NCBI RefSeq assembly: GCF_900156785.1
Contig: NZ_FTOP01000002.1
Coordinates: forward strand, 62,001-126,000
DNA length: 64,000 nucleotides
Reading direction: 5' to 3'
Source: Belliella pelovolcani
GTDB lineage: Bacteria; Bacteroidota; Bacteroidia; Cytophagales; Cyclobacteriaceae
A program made the position numbers and the translations under genes. Shown piece by piece: positions 14,942 to 24,900 of this stretch. The notes under the pieces are model-generated. The model was not told the origin of the DNA and made no database searches. It saw nothing but the letters and a program-made list of their open reading frames with translations. How positions within the stretch are numbered: the stretch's first letter is position 1; each line of letters opens with the position of its first letter.

Positions 14942-17578
14942 ATGGTAAATCCTATGCATTTTCAACACAAGGCAATCCTCAGGGTCCTCACTATCATCCT
15001 ACTCTTTACTTCGACGCTGATCAGCATCAATCCCACGACAGTACAAGCACAATCACTCAGCGAACTCTCAAATCTAAATGTAGACGAGCTATCTGACGCA
15101 CAAATCAGAGAGCTGATCAGAAGAGCAGGTGAACTTGGATTGAGTGAAACAGAGCTACTCCAGATGGCCAAATTGCGTGGTCTATCTGATTTTCAAATAG
15201 AGAAACTCAAAAACAGGATCGAAGGACTAGATTCTTCGGCTATGGGCTCCGCCAGGTCTAGCTCCCAAGCTGGAAAAAGGGATGCTAGAAGCCAGGGTGA
15301 TTTGAACGAAATTACACAGGGCTTTTTCAAATATCAGCAAGAGCTATTTTTCTTTGAAGAGGAAAGTTCTCCGTACTTCGGCGGTGATCTTTTTTACAAT
15401 AAAAACAGAAAGCTGACCTTCGAACCCAACATCAATATCCCTACGCCAAAAAATTACATTTTGGGCCCTGGTGATATGATCTACATTGACATCTATGGGC
15501 AATCCGAAAGATACATGGAGGTCAATATCAACCCAGATGGATTTGCGATTGTTGAAAACATTGGGCCAATCAGTTTGTCAGGAAAATCCATAGAAGAAGC
15601 TACCAACATCCTCAAAAACAGGCTTTCTAATTTTTATGAAGGCATGCGCGGGTCTAACCCAAACACCTATTTGCAAGTGACTTTGGGAAATGTCCGATCA
15701 ATCCAAGTGCATTTGGTAGGCGAACTTAGACTTCCTGGCACTTTTACTTTGAGTTCTTTCAGTACGGTGTTTAATGCGCTCTATGCTGCGGGCGGCCCTA
15801 GTGAAAACGGAACTTATAGAAACATCAAACTGATCCGTAAGAATAAGACGATATCGACAATAGACATCTATGACTTTATCACTAATGGCAAGGCTGATCT
15901 CAACTTGCAGCTGGAAGATCAAGATGTAATCTTGGTAGAGCCTTTTGAAGGAAGGGCAACAGTGGAAGGAGAAGTCAAGAGGCCGAAAATCTTCGAAGTG
16001 AAAAATGGAGAAACCTTTGCTGACTTGCTCAGGTATACGGGTGGATTTACAGACGAGGCTTTTCAAGATAGGATTGCTGTGTCAAGAATCACTGGCAAAG
16101 AACGATCTGTGTCAGATATTTTCAAAAATCAATTTGACATCTTCACTGTCAAAGGTGGTGATAAATATACCATCAATAAAGTCTTGAATAGATTCACCAA
16201 CAGGGTACAAATCAAGGGAGCGGTATTCAGGGAAGGTAACTACGCACTGACAGAAGGGCTGACTTTGAAACAACTTATAGCCAATGCAGATGGAGTGCGC
16301 GGTGAGGCATATCTTGAACGAGCCAGTATACTTCGCACAAGTGAGGATTTGAGTACAGAAGTCTTGACAGTAAATGTCAGAGATATTCTCAATGGAAGCG
16401 CAGCAGACATCCCGCTCCAAAGAGAAGATGTAATTCGCATATCCAGCATTTATGATTTGCAGGAGGAATTTTATGTACAGGTGACAGGAGAAGTTAGAAA
16501 CCCAGGTACTTACCCATTTTCAAAACAGATGACCGTGGAGGACTTGATCATCTTAGCTGGTGGATTAAGAGAAGCAGCAAGTACCAAAGACATAGAAATC
16601 GCAAGGAGGGTAGGAACACCACAAGAAGGGCTTTTCTCCACTTTGATTCCTGTGAATGTAGATAAATCTCTGGTTCCGAGTGACAATCCTCAAGTCCTTG
16701 AGCCATTCGATAATGTAATCATCCGAAGAAAGCCTAATTTCAATTTGGAAAAGATCGTGTACATCGAAGGGCAGGTTAATTCTCCGGGTGCTTTTGCGGT
16801 GCAATCTGCCCAAGAACGTATCTCAGACGTTATCTCCCGCGCTGGGGGATTGACAACTTTTGCGTATGCCAAAGGAGCAACACTAATCCGCCGAACTGAA
16901 TACTTCAATACAGAATCCGAGCAACTGAGGAGGCAAAAAAACTTGATGGATTTACAACTTAAGCTGCAAGCTGATCCTAATAATACAGAAGCACAGGAAC
17001 TACTCCTTGAACGACTTTTCAAAGACCTTGGCAATAAGGATGCAGCAAAAAGTGCAGTAGAAAGTGCCGCTGTTTCCGAAGTTAAAAGAGAGACAGTAGC
17101 TGGAATCGCAGAAAGCAAAGGAGATTTTGGTCAGGTAAAAATCCGTGAGACTGAAGCTGTAGCTATTGATTTGGAAAAAATCATGAACAACCCCGGATCA
17201 GCATTTGACCTGATCTTAGAAGAGGGAGATATTATTTCAATTCCAAGACAGTTGCAGACAGTACGATTGAGAGGAGATATTGTCTACCCTACAACTGTAC
17301 GCTATGAAAACACTAGAGGACTGAAGCATTATATCAACAAAGCAGGAGGCTTCGACAACAGAGCCAATAGAAAACGGACTTATGTAGTCTATGCAAACGG
17401 TGATGTCGCCCGCACAAGAAGCTTCTTAGGCCTGAGATCATACCCATCGATAGAACCAGGTGCAGAGGTTTTCGTGCCAACCAAAGGGCCAAGGGTACCG
17501 ATAAGACCTGGTGAACTCGTAGGACTGACCACTGGCTTGGCTACTTTGGTATTGATTATTTCACAGATCACACAATAA
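14942..17578 (+). CDS. Polysaccharide export outer-membrane protein with SLBB domains (Wza-like)
   Basis: 878 residues. A signal peptide ends near TTVQAQSLSEL. Next is a polysaccharide-export (Poly_export) domain from about residue 170 (YILGPGDMIYIDIYGQSERY), then several SLBB domains; repeated V-x-GEVRNPGTYPF-type segments occur near residues 240, 335, 425, 515, 605 and 755. A hydrophobic segment closes the C-terminus. The protein is much longer than enterobacterial Wza, as is usual in Bacteroidota. It should form the outer-membrane exit pore. The Wzz-like gene starts five bases after its stop. Confidence 0.9.
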   Translation: MVNPMHFQHKAILRVLTIILLFTSTLISINPTTVQAQSLSELSNLNVDELSDAQIRELIRRAGELGLSETELLQMAKLRGLSDFQIEKLKNRIEGLDSSAMGSARSSSQAGKRDARSQGDLNEITQGFFKYQQELFFFEEESSPYFGGDLFYNKNRKLTFEPNINIPTPKNYILGPGDMIYIDIYGQSERYMEVNINPDGFAIVENIGPISLSGKSIEEATNILKNRLSNFYEGMRGSNPNTYLQVTLGNVRSIQVHLVGELRLPGTFTLSSFSTVFNALYAAGGPSENGTYRNIKLIRKNKTISTIDIYDFITNGKADLNLQLEDQDVILVEPFEGRATVEGEVKRPKIFEVKNGETFADLLRYTGGFTDEAFQDRIAVSRITGKERSVSDIFKNQFDIFTVKGGDKYTINKVLNRFTNRVQIKGAVFREGNYALTEGLTLKQLIANADGVRGEAYLERASILRTSEDLSTEVLTVNVRDILNGSAADIPLQREDVIRISSIYDLQEEFYVQVTGEVRNPGTYPFSKQMTVEDLIILAGGLREAASTKDIEIARRVGTPQEGLFSTLIPVNVDKSLVPSDNPQVLEPFDNVIIRRKPNFNLEKIVYIEGQVNSPGAFAVQSAQERISDVISRAGGLTTFAYAKGATLIRRTEYFNTESEQLRRQKNLMDLQLKLQADPNNTEAQELLLERLFKDLGNKDAAKSAVESAAVSEVKRETVAGIAESKGDFGQVKIRETEAVAIDLEKIMNNPGSAFDLILEEGDIISIPRQLQTVRLRGDIVYPTTVRYENTRGLKHYINKAGGFDNRANRKRTYVVYANGDVARTRSFLGLRSYPSIEPGAEVFVPTKGPRVPIRPGELVGLTTGLATLVLIISQITQ

Positions 17579-17583
17579 CCGAC

Positions 17584-18645
17584 ATGTCAGAAAAGCATAT
17601 ATTGGACGATAAGATCACTTTGAGAGAAGTTGTTTTGAGACTACGTGAGTGGATCAAGTATTTCCGTTCAAAGTGGAAAACCATTTTTATTTGGGTAGCA
17701 CTTGGAGCTGGATTAGGTGCCTTGGTATCTATTGTCAAAAAACCAGTCTACGTAGCAGAGACCTCATTTGTATTAGAGGAATCTGATGGAGGTGGATTGG
17801 GACAAATGTCAGGTTTGGCAACTTTGGTTGGTGTAAACATCGGCTCACTTGGTGGTTCAAGCGGCCTATTTCAAGGAGACAATATCATAGAACTGTATCG
17901 ATCCAATAATATGCTTAGCAAAACCCTCTTGAGCCCTTTTCAAGGAGAGGAGTTATTGATTCATAGGTATATTGCATTCAATGAATTGGATCAAAAATGG
18001 AAAAAAACGGTAGATCTAAATAGCTTAGATTTTACCTTACCAAGGGAGGAATTCTCAGTGACCCAAGATTCAGTGATGCGGGAGCTATCCAAGATCATTC
18101 GTGAACAACACCTTTCCGTAGCCAAGCCAGATCGAAAATTATCGATTATCAAAGTAGACATTTCCGGAAAAGACGAGGCTTTTGCCAAGGAATTCAATGA
18201 AAGGCTGGTAGAGAATGTGAATAACTTCTACTTCGAAACCAAAACCAAAAAGACCTCTGAAAATCTCCAAATCCTACAATCTCAAGCTGATTCTGTGCGG
18301 AAGATTCTAGATAGAAGCTTGGAGGAACTCGCATTTCTTTCTGACAAAACACCTAATCCAAACCCGCTCTTACAGTCGGGAAATATAGATATTAGGAAGA
18401 AGCAAATCGATGTTCAGGCAAATTCTGCGATCTACTCCGAAATCGTCAAAAATCTAGAAGTAGCCAAGGTCAATCAGCGAAACAATTCTCCATTGATTCA
18501 GATTATCGATAGCCCAAGGTATCCCTTGAATCGATATGAGATAAAATTAATATGGGGTTTATTGTATGGGTCTATTATAACATTTATACTTTGTCTTGCG
18601 ATTCTTTATTTCCAAAAATCATACGGCAAATTACTGTCAAAATGA
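17584..18645 (+). CDS. Wzz/GumC-like chain-length determinant, no kinase domain
   Basis: 353 residues. The N-terminal membrane segment is at about 35-55 (WVALGAGLGALVSIV), then a glycine-rich stretch, a long periplasmic helical region with coiled-coil character, a PRYPLNRYE proline motif and the second membrane segment near 325-345. This is polysaccharide co-polymerase architecture. The protein ends after FQKSYGKLLSK, so the cytoplasmic Walker-type tyrosine kinase found in many relatives is absent. It should set polymer length together with the Wza-like exporter encoded upstream. Confidence 0.88.
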   Translation: MSEKHILDDKITLREVVLRLREWIKYFRSKWKTIFIWVALGAGLGALVSIVKKPVYVAETSFVLEESDGGGLGQMSGLATLVGVNIGSLGGSSGLFQGDNIIELYRSNNMLSKTLLSPFQGEELLIHRYIAFNELDQKWKKTVDLNSLDFTLPREEFSVTQDSVMRELSKIIREQHLSVAKPDRKLSIIKVDISGKDEAFAKEFNERLVENVNNFYFETKTKKTSENLQILQSQADSVRKILDRSLEELAFLSDKTPNPNPLLQSGNIDIRKKQIDVQANSAIYSEIVKNLEVAKVNQRNNSPLIQIIDSPRYPLNRYEIKLIWGLLYGSIITFILCLAILYFQKSYGKLLSK

Positions 18646-19979
18646 ATTGTTTAATTTTAAATATGCTTCAAAAAATCTTGCGTTTATCTCTATTAAATTC
18701 TTTAAAAAATAAGTCATTTCAGAACTTTATATTTCTTAGTTCTATTCAAGTCTCTAATATTTTAATCAATTTAGTTTCAATGCCTATTTTAATAACCTCT
18801 ATAGGTGTTGATCAATTTGGTTTAGTTAATTTATCTTTATCTATAATAGTAATTTCAAATATTTTTGTAAGTTTTGGTTTTAACTTAAGTGGTCCAAGAG
18901 AAACAGCTATTAATCAAAAAAGCAAAAAAGAACTATCAATTCTATTATCAAGAATAACGGTTAGTAAGCTCCTACTGGCTACTGTTGTAGCTATTCTTTT
19001 GACAATGGGAATATTCATTTTTAACATTTTTCAAGAGTATCAGTCAATATTAGTTTTTTCGTTACTTATTCTTTATTCTGAAGCGACATTTAGTTTGTGG
19101 TTTTTTCAAGGTTTAGAGAAATTGAAGTTAATATCAATCGCAAATGTATTTAGTAAACTTTTATATTTATTGGGTATTGTTTTGTTTATAGATCAGCCTA
19201 ATCATTCAAAGTTTGTAAATTTTTTGCTTGGGGCAAGCGGTTTAACTATTAATGTTCTTGTTATTTTTTATATCAAATTTAAAATGAAAATAGCATTAAT
19301 ATTTCCTCAAATTAAAGAGATATATAATTCACTTAAATCAAATATTAACTTTTTCCTTTCAAACTTAACCTCCTATATTTCTATCAATGGAGGATTGATA
19401 ATGTTAAGCTTTTATTCTACTCCTGAAACTCTAGGCAATTATAGCCTTTCAGAAAAAATAACTATGATCATCAGACTTTTTCCCGCTATATTAACACAAT
19501 CCATTTACCCCAATGTTGTTAAACTATTCCATAATAATTTAGATGGGTTTTTCAAATTTGCGAGAAAGGCATACTTCTTAGGATTATCAATATCCTTAAT
19601 AATTTCTATATTTATTTACTCTACAGCACCATTCATCATAAAACTACTTTCAAAAAATGATATACAAGAATCTATATTTTATTTGAAAATTCTATCATTT
19701 ATCCCATTTTTAGCTAGTCTAAATTTGTTAAATGTATTAATTCTTTTAATCAAAAACGAGCAGGAACTTTTTTTTAAAATCTCGTCAATTGCGTGTTTTT
19801 GTATGCTTTCTCTTGGAGGTTTTCTGGCTTCAAATTATGGTGCTATTGGGATTTGTATTGCTCTTTTAGCTACAGAATTAATTTATTTCTTTTTATTTTC
19901 ATTAGTTTTAGTTAAAAATTCAAGAGAAGTTTTTTACCGAATTTATTTTAACAAAAACATTATGACTAAGAACGTCTGA
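18642..19979 (+). CDS. Wzx-like oligosaccharide flippase
   Basis: A MATE/PST-family polytopic protein of about 445 residues with roughly 12 hydrophobic segments. It starts FIFLSSIQVSNILINLVSMP, with the early VDQFGLVNLS segment typical of Wzx/RfbX flippases. I chose the ATG at 18642, which overlaps the Wzz-like stop (ATGA); another ATG at 18663 is possible. The product should flip lipid-linked repeat units to the periplasm. Composition becomes markedly AT-rich exactly at this gene, unlike the Wzz-like gene before it, which marks the left edge of an exchanged cluster core. Confidence 0.85.
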   Translation: MNCLILNMLQKILRLSLLNSLKNKSFQNFIFLSSIQVSNILINLVSMPILITSIGVDQFGLVNLSLSIIVISNIFVSFGFNLSGPRETAINQKSKKELSILLSRITVSKLLLATVVAILLTMGIFIFNIFQEYQSILVFSLLILYSEATFSLWFFQGLEKLKLISIANVFSKLLYLLGIVLFIDQPNHSKFVNFLLGASGLTINVLVIFYIKFKMKIALIFPQIKEIYNSLKSNINFFLSNLTSYISINGGLIMLSFYSTPETLGNYSLSEKITMIIRLFPAILTQSIYPNVVKLFHNNLDGFFKFARKAYFLGLSISLIISIFIYSTAPFIIKLLSKNDIQESIFYLKILSFIPFLASLNLLNVLILLIKNEQELFFKISSIACFCMLSLGGFLASNYGAIGICIALLATELIYFFLFSLVLVKNSREVFYRIYFNKNIMTKNV

Positions 19980-20200
19980 ATACAAATTATGATTGCAAAA
20001 AATTGATACAAAGAAAAGGACCGAGAAAGGTCATCTTAGTATTCCTTTTCCAAGGTGATATTTAAAAATATAGGAATTATTTAAAAGCCTACTTAATACT
20101 CCTAAGCTTTTCAGAATACTAAAGAAAAATAAATTAGGGTTTGTTACTAATTTCGTAACTATCTGAATTTTAATAAAATAATTAACAAAAACATAATGTA

Positions 20201-20250
20201 AAAACCCCGAAATTAGCTGTTTTGAGCTTTTTTGGGGTTTTCTTTTTTCT
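20201..20250 (+). terminator. Terminator-like hairpin downstream of the flippase
   Basis: AAAACCCC (20201-20208) pairs with GGGGTTTT (20234-20241), an inner AGCT/AGCT pair lies between, and a T-rich tract follows. It probably ends flippase transcription, although it might also mark the left end of the degraded insertion sequence that follows. The rest of 19980-20366 shows no gene I can support. Confidence 0.5.
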
Positions 20251-20366
20251 ATTTTAAGGTTGCAGAATAAAATAAAATTAAAGATATGGGGCAGCTCCCT
20301 CTTTTCAAAGACTTCGACGGATATTCTCAAAAATATCACTTTTTCAAGAATTCATTGTTTGGCTAG

Positions 20367-21628
20367 GTGCTTGATTGCATTCCTTGGGATGAGCTGGTTC
20401 ACAGTCTGCCCAAAGAACGTTCAGGAAGGGGTATACCAAGTTGGTTCGGCTCAAAGGGTATGTTTAACCTTATGATCCTGAAGTCCTATCTGAATATCAA
20501 AGACTGGCAGTTGCTGGAGCGTTATAATTCGGACTGGATGCTACAGTATTTCTGTGACAAGGTTCTAGCAGAGGACCAACAGGTTAGGGACATGACCATT
20601 TTGACAATGATCAGGGCCTATCTGGAAAAACATTGTGAATGGAAAATACTTAAGGAAGTGCTCACCAGCCTTTGGAAACCTGATGTCAACAATACCCTTG
20701 TGCTTTTAATGGATGCCAACTGTTACGAATCCTACATAAGGTTTCCGACAGATGTCAAGCTACTCTGGGAATTCGGTGATTGGTTATTCGAAGATCAGCT
20801 TTTCAGGATCTGCAGTGTTTTGGGAATAAGAAGGCAAAGGTCAAAATATAGGGAGCAGAAGATTGAACAGATGTCCTGCTTCAGGAAAAGAAAGAACAGT
20901 TTCAAAAAAACACTCAAAAGAAGGAAGGCACTGGTTTACCTCCTTGGAAAAGGTATCGCCTAGCTCCAGGAAATTCTTGACGGCCACCGGGGAGCAGGTC
21001 TTGATCTTAAGGACTTCTCAAGACTGGTAGTGGTAAAAAAGGTAAACACCCAGCAACAGTTCCTGCTTACCAATCATACCTCTGAACTGAAGGACAGGAT
21101 ATATCCCTGCACAAGCCATATCTCAGACCTATAGTCAGGGGCAAAGTGAACAAACCTGTTGAATTCGGTGCCAAGGTACATAACCTTTAGGTGGACGGAC
21201 TCACATTTATCGATAAACTCGACTTCAAGGCTTTCAACGAGTGTACAAGGCTAAAGCTTTCGGTGACCAAACACAAAAGGTTTTTCGGACCTTCCAATCA
21301 GCTGGATGCGGACAGGATCTATTCTACCAACAGTAACCGCAGATTCTGTATGGAAAACAGAATATTCACCTGATTTCCCAAGAAAGGCCCAAAAAAGCAG
21401 AGCAAATAAGAAAAAGTAATGAGTTTAGAGATATCAAAACAGAAGGCGACTGTAATGGAAGGTGTTTTTGGTACAAACAAGGATTTTTATGGCCTTCGCA
21501 AAATCAAGGTGAAAGAGGAAAAAAGGGAGAAACAGATGATATTTCTCGGAATAATAACAGCAAATGCGGTAAAAATCGCCAAAAGAAGAAGCGAAAAAGA
21601 AAATCCACCGGAAAGAAAATCGGCTTAA
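20367..21628 (+). pseudogene. Degraded DDE transposase (IS5/IS1182-like)
   Basis: Three blocks in different frames make up one former transposase. The N-terminal block at 20367-20963 has WFGSKGMFNLMILKSY, a transposase N-domain segment. A middle block follows, in which RPIVRGKVNKPVEFGAKVH can be recovered across a frameshift and stops at about 20970-21190. The C-terminal block at 21191-21628 has LDADRIYSTNSNRRFC and ATVMEGVFGTNKDFYGLRKI, the final E-containing block of the DDE fold. At least two stops and frameshifts make it inactive. Exact family assignment needs a database comparison. No clean inverted repeats were identified by eye. Confidence 0.75.
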
Positions 21629-21765
21629 AAACCAGCACAGAAAAGTCAATCAAGGGATAAGTGTGCCCATACCTCAAATACGCCCTATATTAAAGTCGAA
21701 CAGCTAGAAAAATTGTACTTTTCCGCACTCAAATTGACTCGATTTATGAGAAATAAAGCATAAAA

Positions 21766-21804
21766 AAAGTGGAGCAAGGTGAATTATTTACCTTACTCCA
21801 CTTT
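21766..21804. other. Inverted repeat (15-bp arms) downstream of transposase remnant
   Basis: AAAGTGGAGCAAGGT (21766-21780) is complementary to ACCTTACTCCACTTT (21790-21804) apart from one mismatch, with a 9-nt loop. A related hairpin sharing AAAGTGGAGC lies at 21878-21916. Both sit between convergent genes and could be terminators for either strand. Confidence 0.45.
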
Positions 21805-21877
21805 TACGGAATGAATTTTACAAGAAGCCCTAAATTAAATTTTACAGCAAACACTTGCTTCATATTGAAAGTATTGA

Positions 21878-21916
21878 AACAGAAAGTGGAGCTAAATCTA
21901 AGCTCTACTTTCTGTT
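21878..21916 (-). terminator. Candidate terminator of the metalloprotease gene
   Basis: Arms AACAGAAAGTGGAGCT and AGCTCTACTTTCTGTT with a 7-nt loop and one mismatch, about 80 bp past the stop of the minus-strand metalloprotease. The following T-tract is short. Confidence 0.4.
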
Positions 21917-21993
21917 TTCAAAAGAATTTCTCAAAAATGTCAATCTATAAACATTAGTATCTAACGTTTTATTAATTCAAGAAATTAACTATA

Positions 21994-23262
21994 TTATTTG
22001 CCCACATAAAATGCAATACCTCCTCCTGACCAACCAGAGCCACTCATCCAAGCGTCATTAAAATTACTTGTAAAAAAATGGCCTTCACTACTATTATAGT
22101 ATTCATAAACTGGAATATTATCTTCACTTGGACTATTATAAACATAGCCAATTAATACTCTATTTTGAAAATCAGGGAAATTTGTTTGTAAATTTGGATT
22201 CCTTGACAAATAATAATAACCTACACTGTTTTGATATCTATATAAAGGCACTGTTTGTGATTTTTGATAATTATAAATAAATCCAGTAACTCCTCTATAG
22301 GTAAAGCCATTAGCAGAAAGACCGAATTCATTCCAATTTCCAGTCCAATTATGTGATTTTTTATTTCCAGAAAGATTTTTGTAGTATGTGTAAAGTGGTC
22401 TTTCACCATTATCAAAAGGGTATATGGTTCTACCAGCTAAAATGTCATATCGAGAAAAATTTTGCCAGTTTGGAATATTAGGATGAAATAATCCTGAATT
22501 CATAACTGAAGCATTATCATTGTTCCAAGTACCTCTAACTAAATTAGCACCAATTACGCCCTGACCTTCGTTCTGTAGGTTCCAATCCGTATGTCTAAAA
22601 CCCAAAGTATGACCAATCTCGTGTGCCATTACAAAAGTTTTTTGAGAACTTGGTAAATTTGAGTAATTCAAATTTACTCTTATAATTGTACCTGGGTTTC
22701 CATTCTGAGGCCAACTTGCACTTGCTATTGCGCTCATATTATTAAATTCAACAAAGGTAATGTCAGCTGTTGAACTTGTTGTTTCAACAAAATTAAAGTT
22801 GAAATTTCTGATATTCGACCAGGCAGCCATAGCCTCTTGAATATTTGGTCTCCAATTTTGTGGCCCAGATGTTGGGATGTCTGCTATTCTATATGTAATT
22901 GTCCTTTTAACTCCAGGGGTATAATTAATTAGCGCATTAGTTGTAGCCTGTAAATTTTCGCCATTTAGCTTATTACCACTTATTTTTTTTGCGAAATTCC
23001 TGTTTAATTCTTCTTTGGTTAAATGAATACAACCATCAATCAAGAAATGATCATCATGTTCGCTGATTTTATCATTTGGAATATTATACGTCCTTAAGAA
23101 CAAATTTAATGACTCAATAAATTCTGTATCTTGGGAATCTAGAGAAACGAGTTCCTTTTCCAATTCTATTCCATCTTCAATTTCTGTAGAGCAAGAAAAT
23201 AAGCATGTTATTCCTAAAAGGAAAAAAATGCAAATGATTTTAGTAAATGTCATTAGTTTCAT
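21994..23262 (-). CDS. HEIGH-type zinc metalloprotease lipoprotein with C-terminal repeat domain
   Basis: 422 residues. A lipoprotein signal peptide ends at LFSCSTE, with lipobox cysteine near residue 24. The catalytic site is AHEIGHTLGFRHTDW (HExxHxxGFxH), matching the M57 'dual-action HEIGH' or matrixin-like metalloproteases. The C-terminal part from about residue 285 holds three repeats of a PLYxYY...hF.S.n pattern (GERPLYTYYKN, VPLYRYQNSVGYYYLSRNP, IPVYEYYNSSEGHFFTSN), a DUF5648-like module. It should be cell-surface or periplasmic. It is an oddity in a polysaccharide locus and is bracketed by dead transposases, which suggests transfer. Confidence 0.85.
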   Translation of the reverse strand: MKLMTFTKIICIFFLLGITCLFSCSTEIEDGIELEKELVSLDSQDTEFIESLNLFLRTYNIPNDKISEHDDHFLIDGCIHLTKEELNRNFAKKISGNKLNGENLQATTNALINYTPGVKRTITYRIADIPTSGPQNWRPNIQEAMAAWSNIRNFNFNFVETTSSTADITFVEFNNMSAIASASWPQNGNPGTIIRVNLNYSNLPSSQKTFVMAHEIGHTLGFRHTDWNLQNEGQGVIGANLVRGTWNNDNASVMNSGLFHPNIPNWQNFSRYDILAGRTIYPFDNGERPLYTYYKNLSGNKKSHNWTGNWNEFGLSANGFTYRGVTGFIYNYQKSQTVPLYRYQNSVGYYYLSRNPNLQTNFPDFQNRVLIGYVYNSPSEDNIPVYEYYNSSEGHFFTSNFNDAWMSGSGWSGGGIAFYVGK

Positions 23263-23408
23263 ACATGTTTTGTTTAAGAAATTTGATCAGATTTAATAAC
23301 AATATTTATTTCATAATATTAAATTATTTATAATTAAAAAACAAATGTTGATGTAAAAAAAAACTAAAAAATTTTTATATACATAAGTTAGTATTACTTT
23401 ATAATGAT

Positions 23409-23547
23409 TATCCGAAATGACACCAGTAATTCAATAAAACAAAAGGATCAAGCGGATAATCGTCGACGGACGACAGTTGATAGTCTACAACAGCTGAAGT
23501 TAAGGTGTGTGCGTAATAAATTATGGTTACTGGTGCGAAAGCGGATA
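23409..23547 (+). repeat. Dispersed TIR element, copy A (subfamily 1)
   Basis: 139 bp with terminal inverted repeats: TATCCGAAATGACACCAGTA at the left and TTACTGGTGCGAAAGCGGAT plus A at the right. The left half also folds on itself, GATTATCCG (23406-23414) with CGGATAATC (23453-23461). The copy at 56012-56150 has the same length and about 80% visible identity; the inverted copy is at 34811-34950. It lies between the divergent metalloprotease and IS1595-like remnants. The rest of 23263-23671 is AT-rich with no gene. Confidence 0.8.
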
Positions 23548-23671
23548 CACATATATTTTATTATCTAACTATTCGGAATCATACACTTAGCAAAATAATT
23601 TTTGTCATTTAGTGTCAATGATTTTTTAAGTTTGTTTTATTGATGTTTCCTGGTTAAAAATACATAAAGCC

Positions 23672-24599
23672 ATGAATATCTTTGAATTTATTAGTCATTT
23701 TCCAAACGAGAAAAGTTATGTGAGCTTTTTAAATACACATCGAGAGAATACCAGCATCTATTGTAAGACCTGCAAATGCATCTCAAAGCACTATTGGTTC
23801 AGCGGGAGGAAGTTCTTTGAGTGCAGCAAATGCAGAAGAAGATATTCTCTTAAATCCGGTACAGTCATGGAGTCGAGTAATCTTTCTTTACACACGTGGC
23901 TTACTGCTTTTCTGTTGATGTCAACTACCAATAAAAGGATTTTCTTGACTTAAATTTCAAAGACAATTGGGTTTGGAAAGATATGAGACTGCGTTTAATC
24001 TCATGCACAAGATAAGATCAGTAATGGGGAAAAGAGATGATTTGTATTTTCTCAAAGGTATGGTAGAATATGATGAAGCTTATGTTAGAAAAGCAACCCA
24101 ACATGAAGTCCAAAAGCGTCTCAAACATGGCAAGGGAAGCCAAAAACCATGCTATTGTTGCAGTGGCATCAGAATCAACTCCATTGGAGGATCCAGATTC
24201 TGGTATAAAAAGCTGACATTGTGGGTTCTTTAAATGAGAGTACTTCAGGAGGTGACCAAAGAATCTTTAGAGAAGTTTGTGTCAGATGTAGTAACTCCAA
24301 AATCGGTCCTTATTACCGATAAAAATACTGCTTATTACAATCTTGAAAGACTTGTAGAAGATCATGGTAAGGTTAAATCATCTCCAGATTCCACAAAAGG
24401 AGATTTAAACTGGGTACATGTGGCAATAAGTAATCTAAAAAAGAACCTATTGTGAATATATCATATGGTCAGTGAGAAGTATTTACAGAATTACCTCAAT
24501 GAGATTGTCTAAAAACTCAACCGAAGGTACTTTAGAGAAAAATTGTTCAACAGATTAATTGTAGCTTCTATTTACCCGTACGTGCAACATTACGAATAG
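23672..24599 (+). pseudogene. Degraded IS1595-family transposase
   Basis: An N-terminal zinc-ribbon (CKTCKCISKHYWFSGRKFFE with a following CSKCRRRYSLKSGT) at 23672-23953 runs into a frameshift. The next block (LGLERYETAFNLMHKIRSVM, then VEYDEAYVRKA) continues to about 24180. After another shift, SVLITDKNTAYYNLERLV and LNWVHVAISNLKKNLL lead to a TGA at 24453. The frame then resumes as IYHMVSEKYLQNYLNEIV, another stop, and KLNRRYFREKLFNRLIVAS, ending at 24599. This is the IS1595 layout with at least two frameshifts and two nonsense codons, so it is inactive. Confidence 0.85.
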
Positions 24600-24606
24600 A
24601 CAGATT

Positions 24607-24900
24607 TTATAATGAATATCCGCTTGTATACAAGTAAGGGCAAATGCTTGTAATAACCAATCTGTCAAAGAGTTTTTTACCAAAGTATCTTCGGTTTACT
24701 TTGTATCCGAATTCATTGAAATACTTTTGAAGCATCTTTTCTGCAACCATATGGAACTTATGCAGAATTCTTTTGAGTTCACTTTGACCATTATATGCCC
24801 TTGTGGTACAATCTGAAAACTGTCTCGTATCTGCACCATCTCCTTTCGGAGTTTCAGGTAGTAAAACCCCTTATTGGTAGCGCTTACAAGTGTCATTCAA
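24607..24900 (-). pseudogene. 3' fragment of a second IS1595-like transposase
   Basis: On the minus strand the frame reads ELKRILHKFHMVAEKMLQKY, then NEFGYKVNRRYFGKKLFDRL and VITSICPYLYTSGYSL, stop at 24607-24609. It is clearly homologous to the C-terminus of the plus-strand remnant next door, but the sequence differs, so it comes from a separate element. The two lie tail to tail eight bases apart. The N-terminal two thirds are missing. Confidence 0.7.

Noticed and set aside
20031-20339. Minus-strand gene of 102 codons behind the flippase
   Set aside because: It spans the terminator hairpin and AT-rich DNA and shows no protein-like pattern.
23409-23547. Integron attC site
   Set aside because: It is palindromic and of suitable size, but no GTTRRRY-type core sites, no integrase and no cassette series were seen.
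24696-24896. Small protein gene on the minus strand
   Set aside because: The frame has no recognisable features, while another frame of the same strand encodes a clear IS1595 transposase C-terminus.
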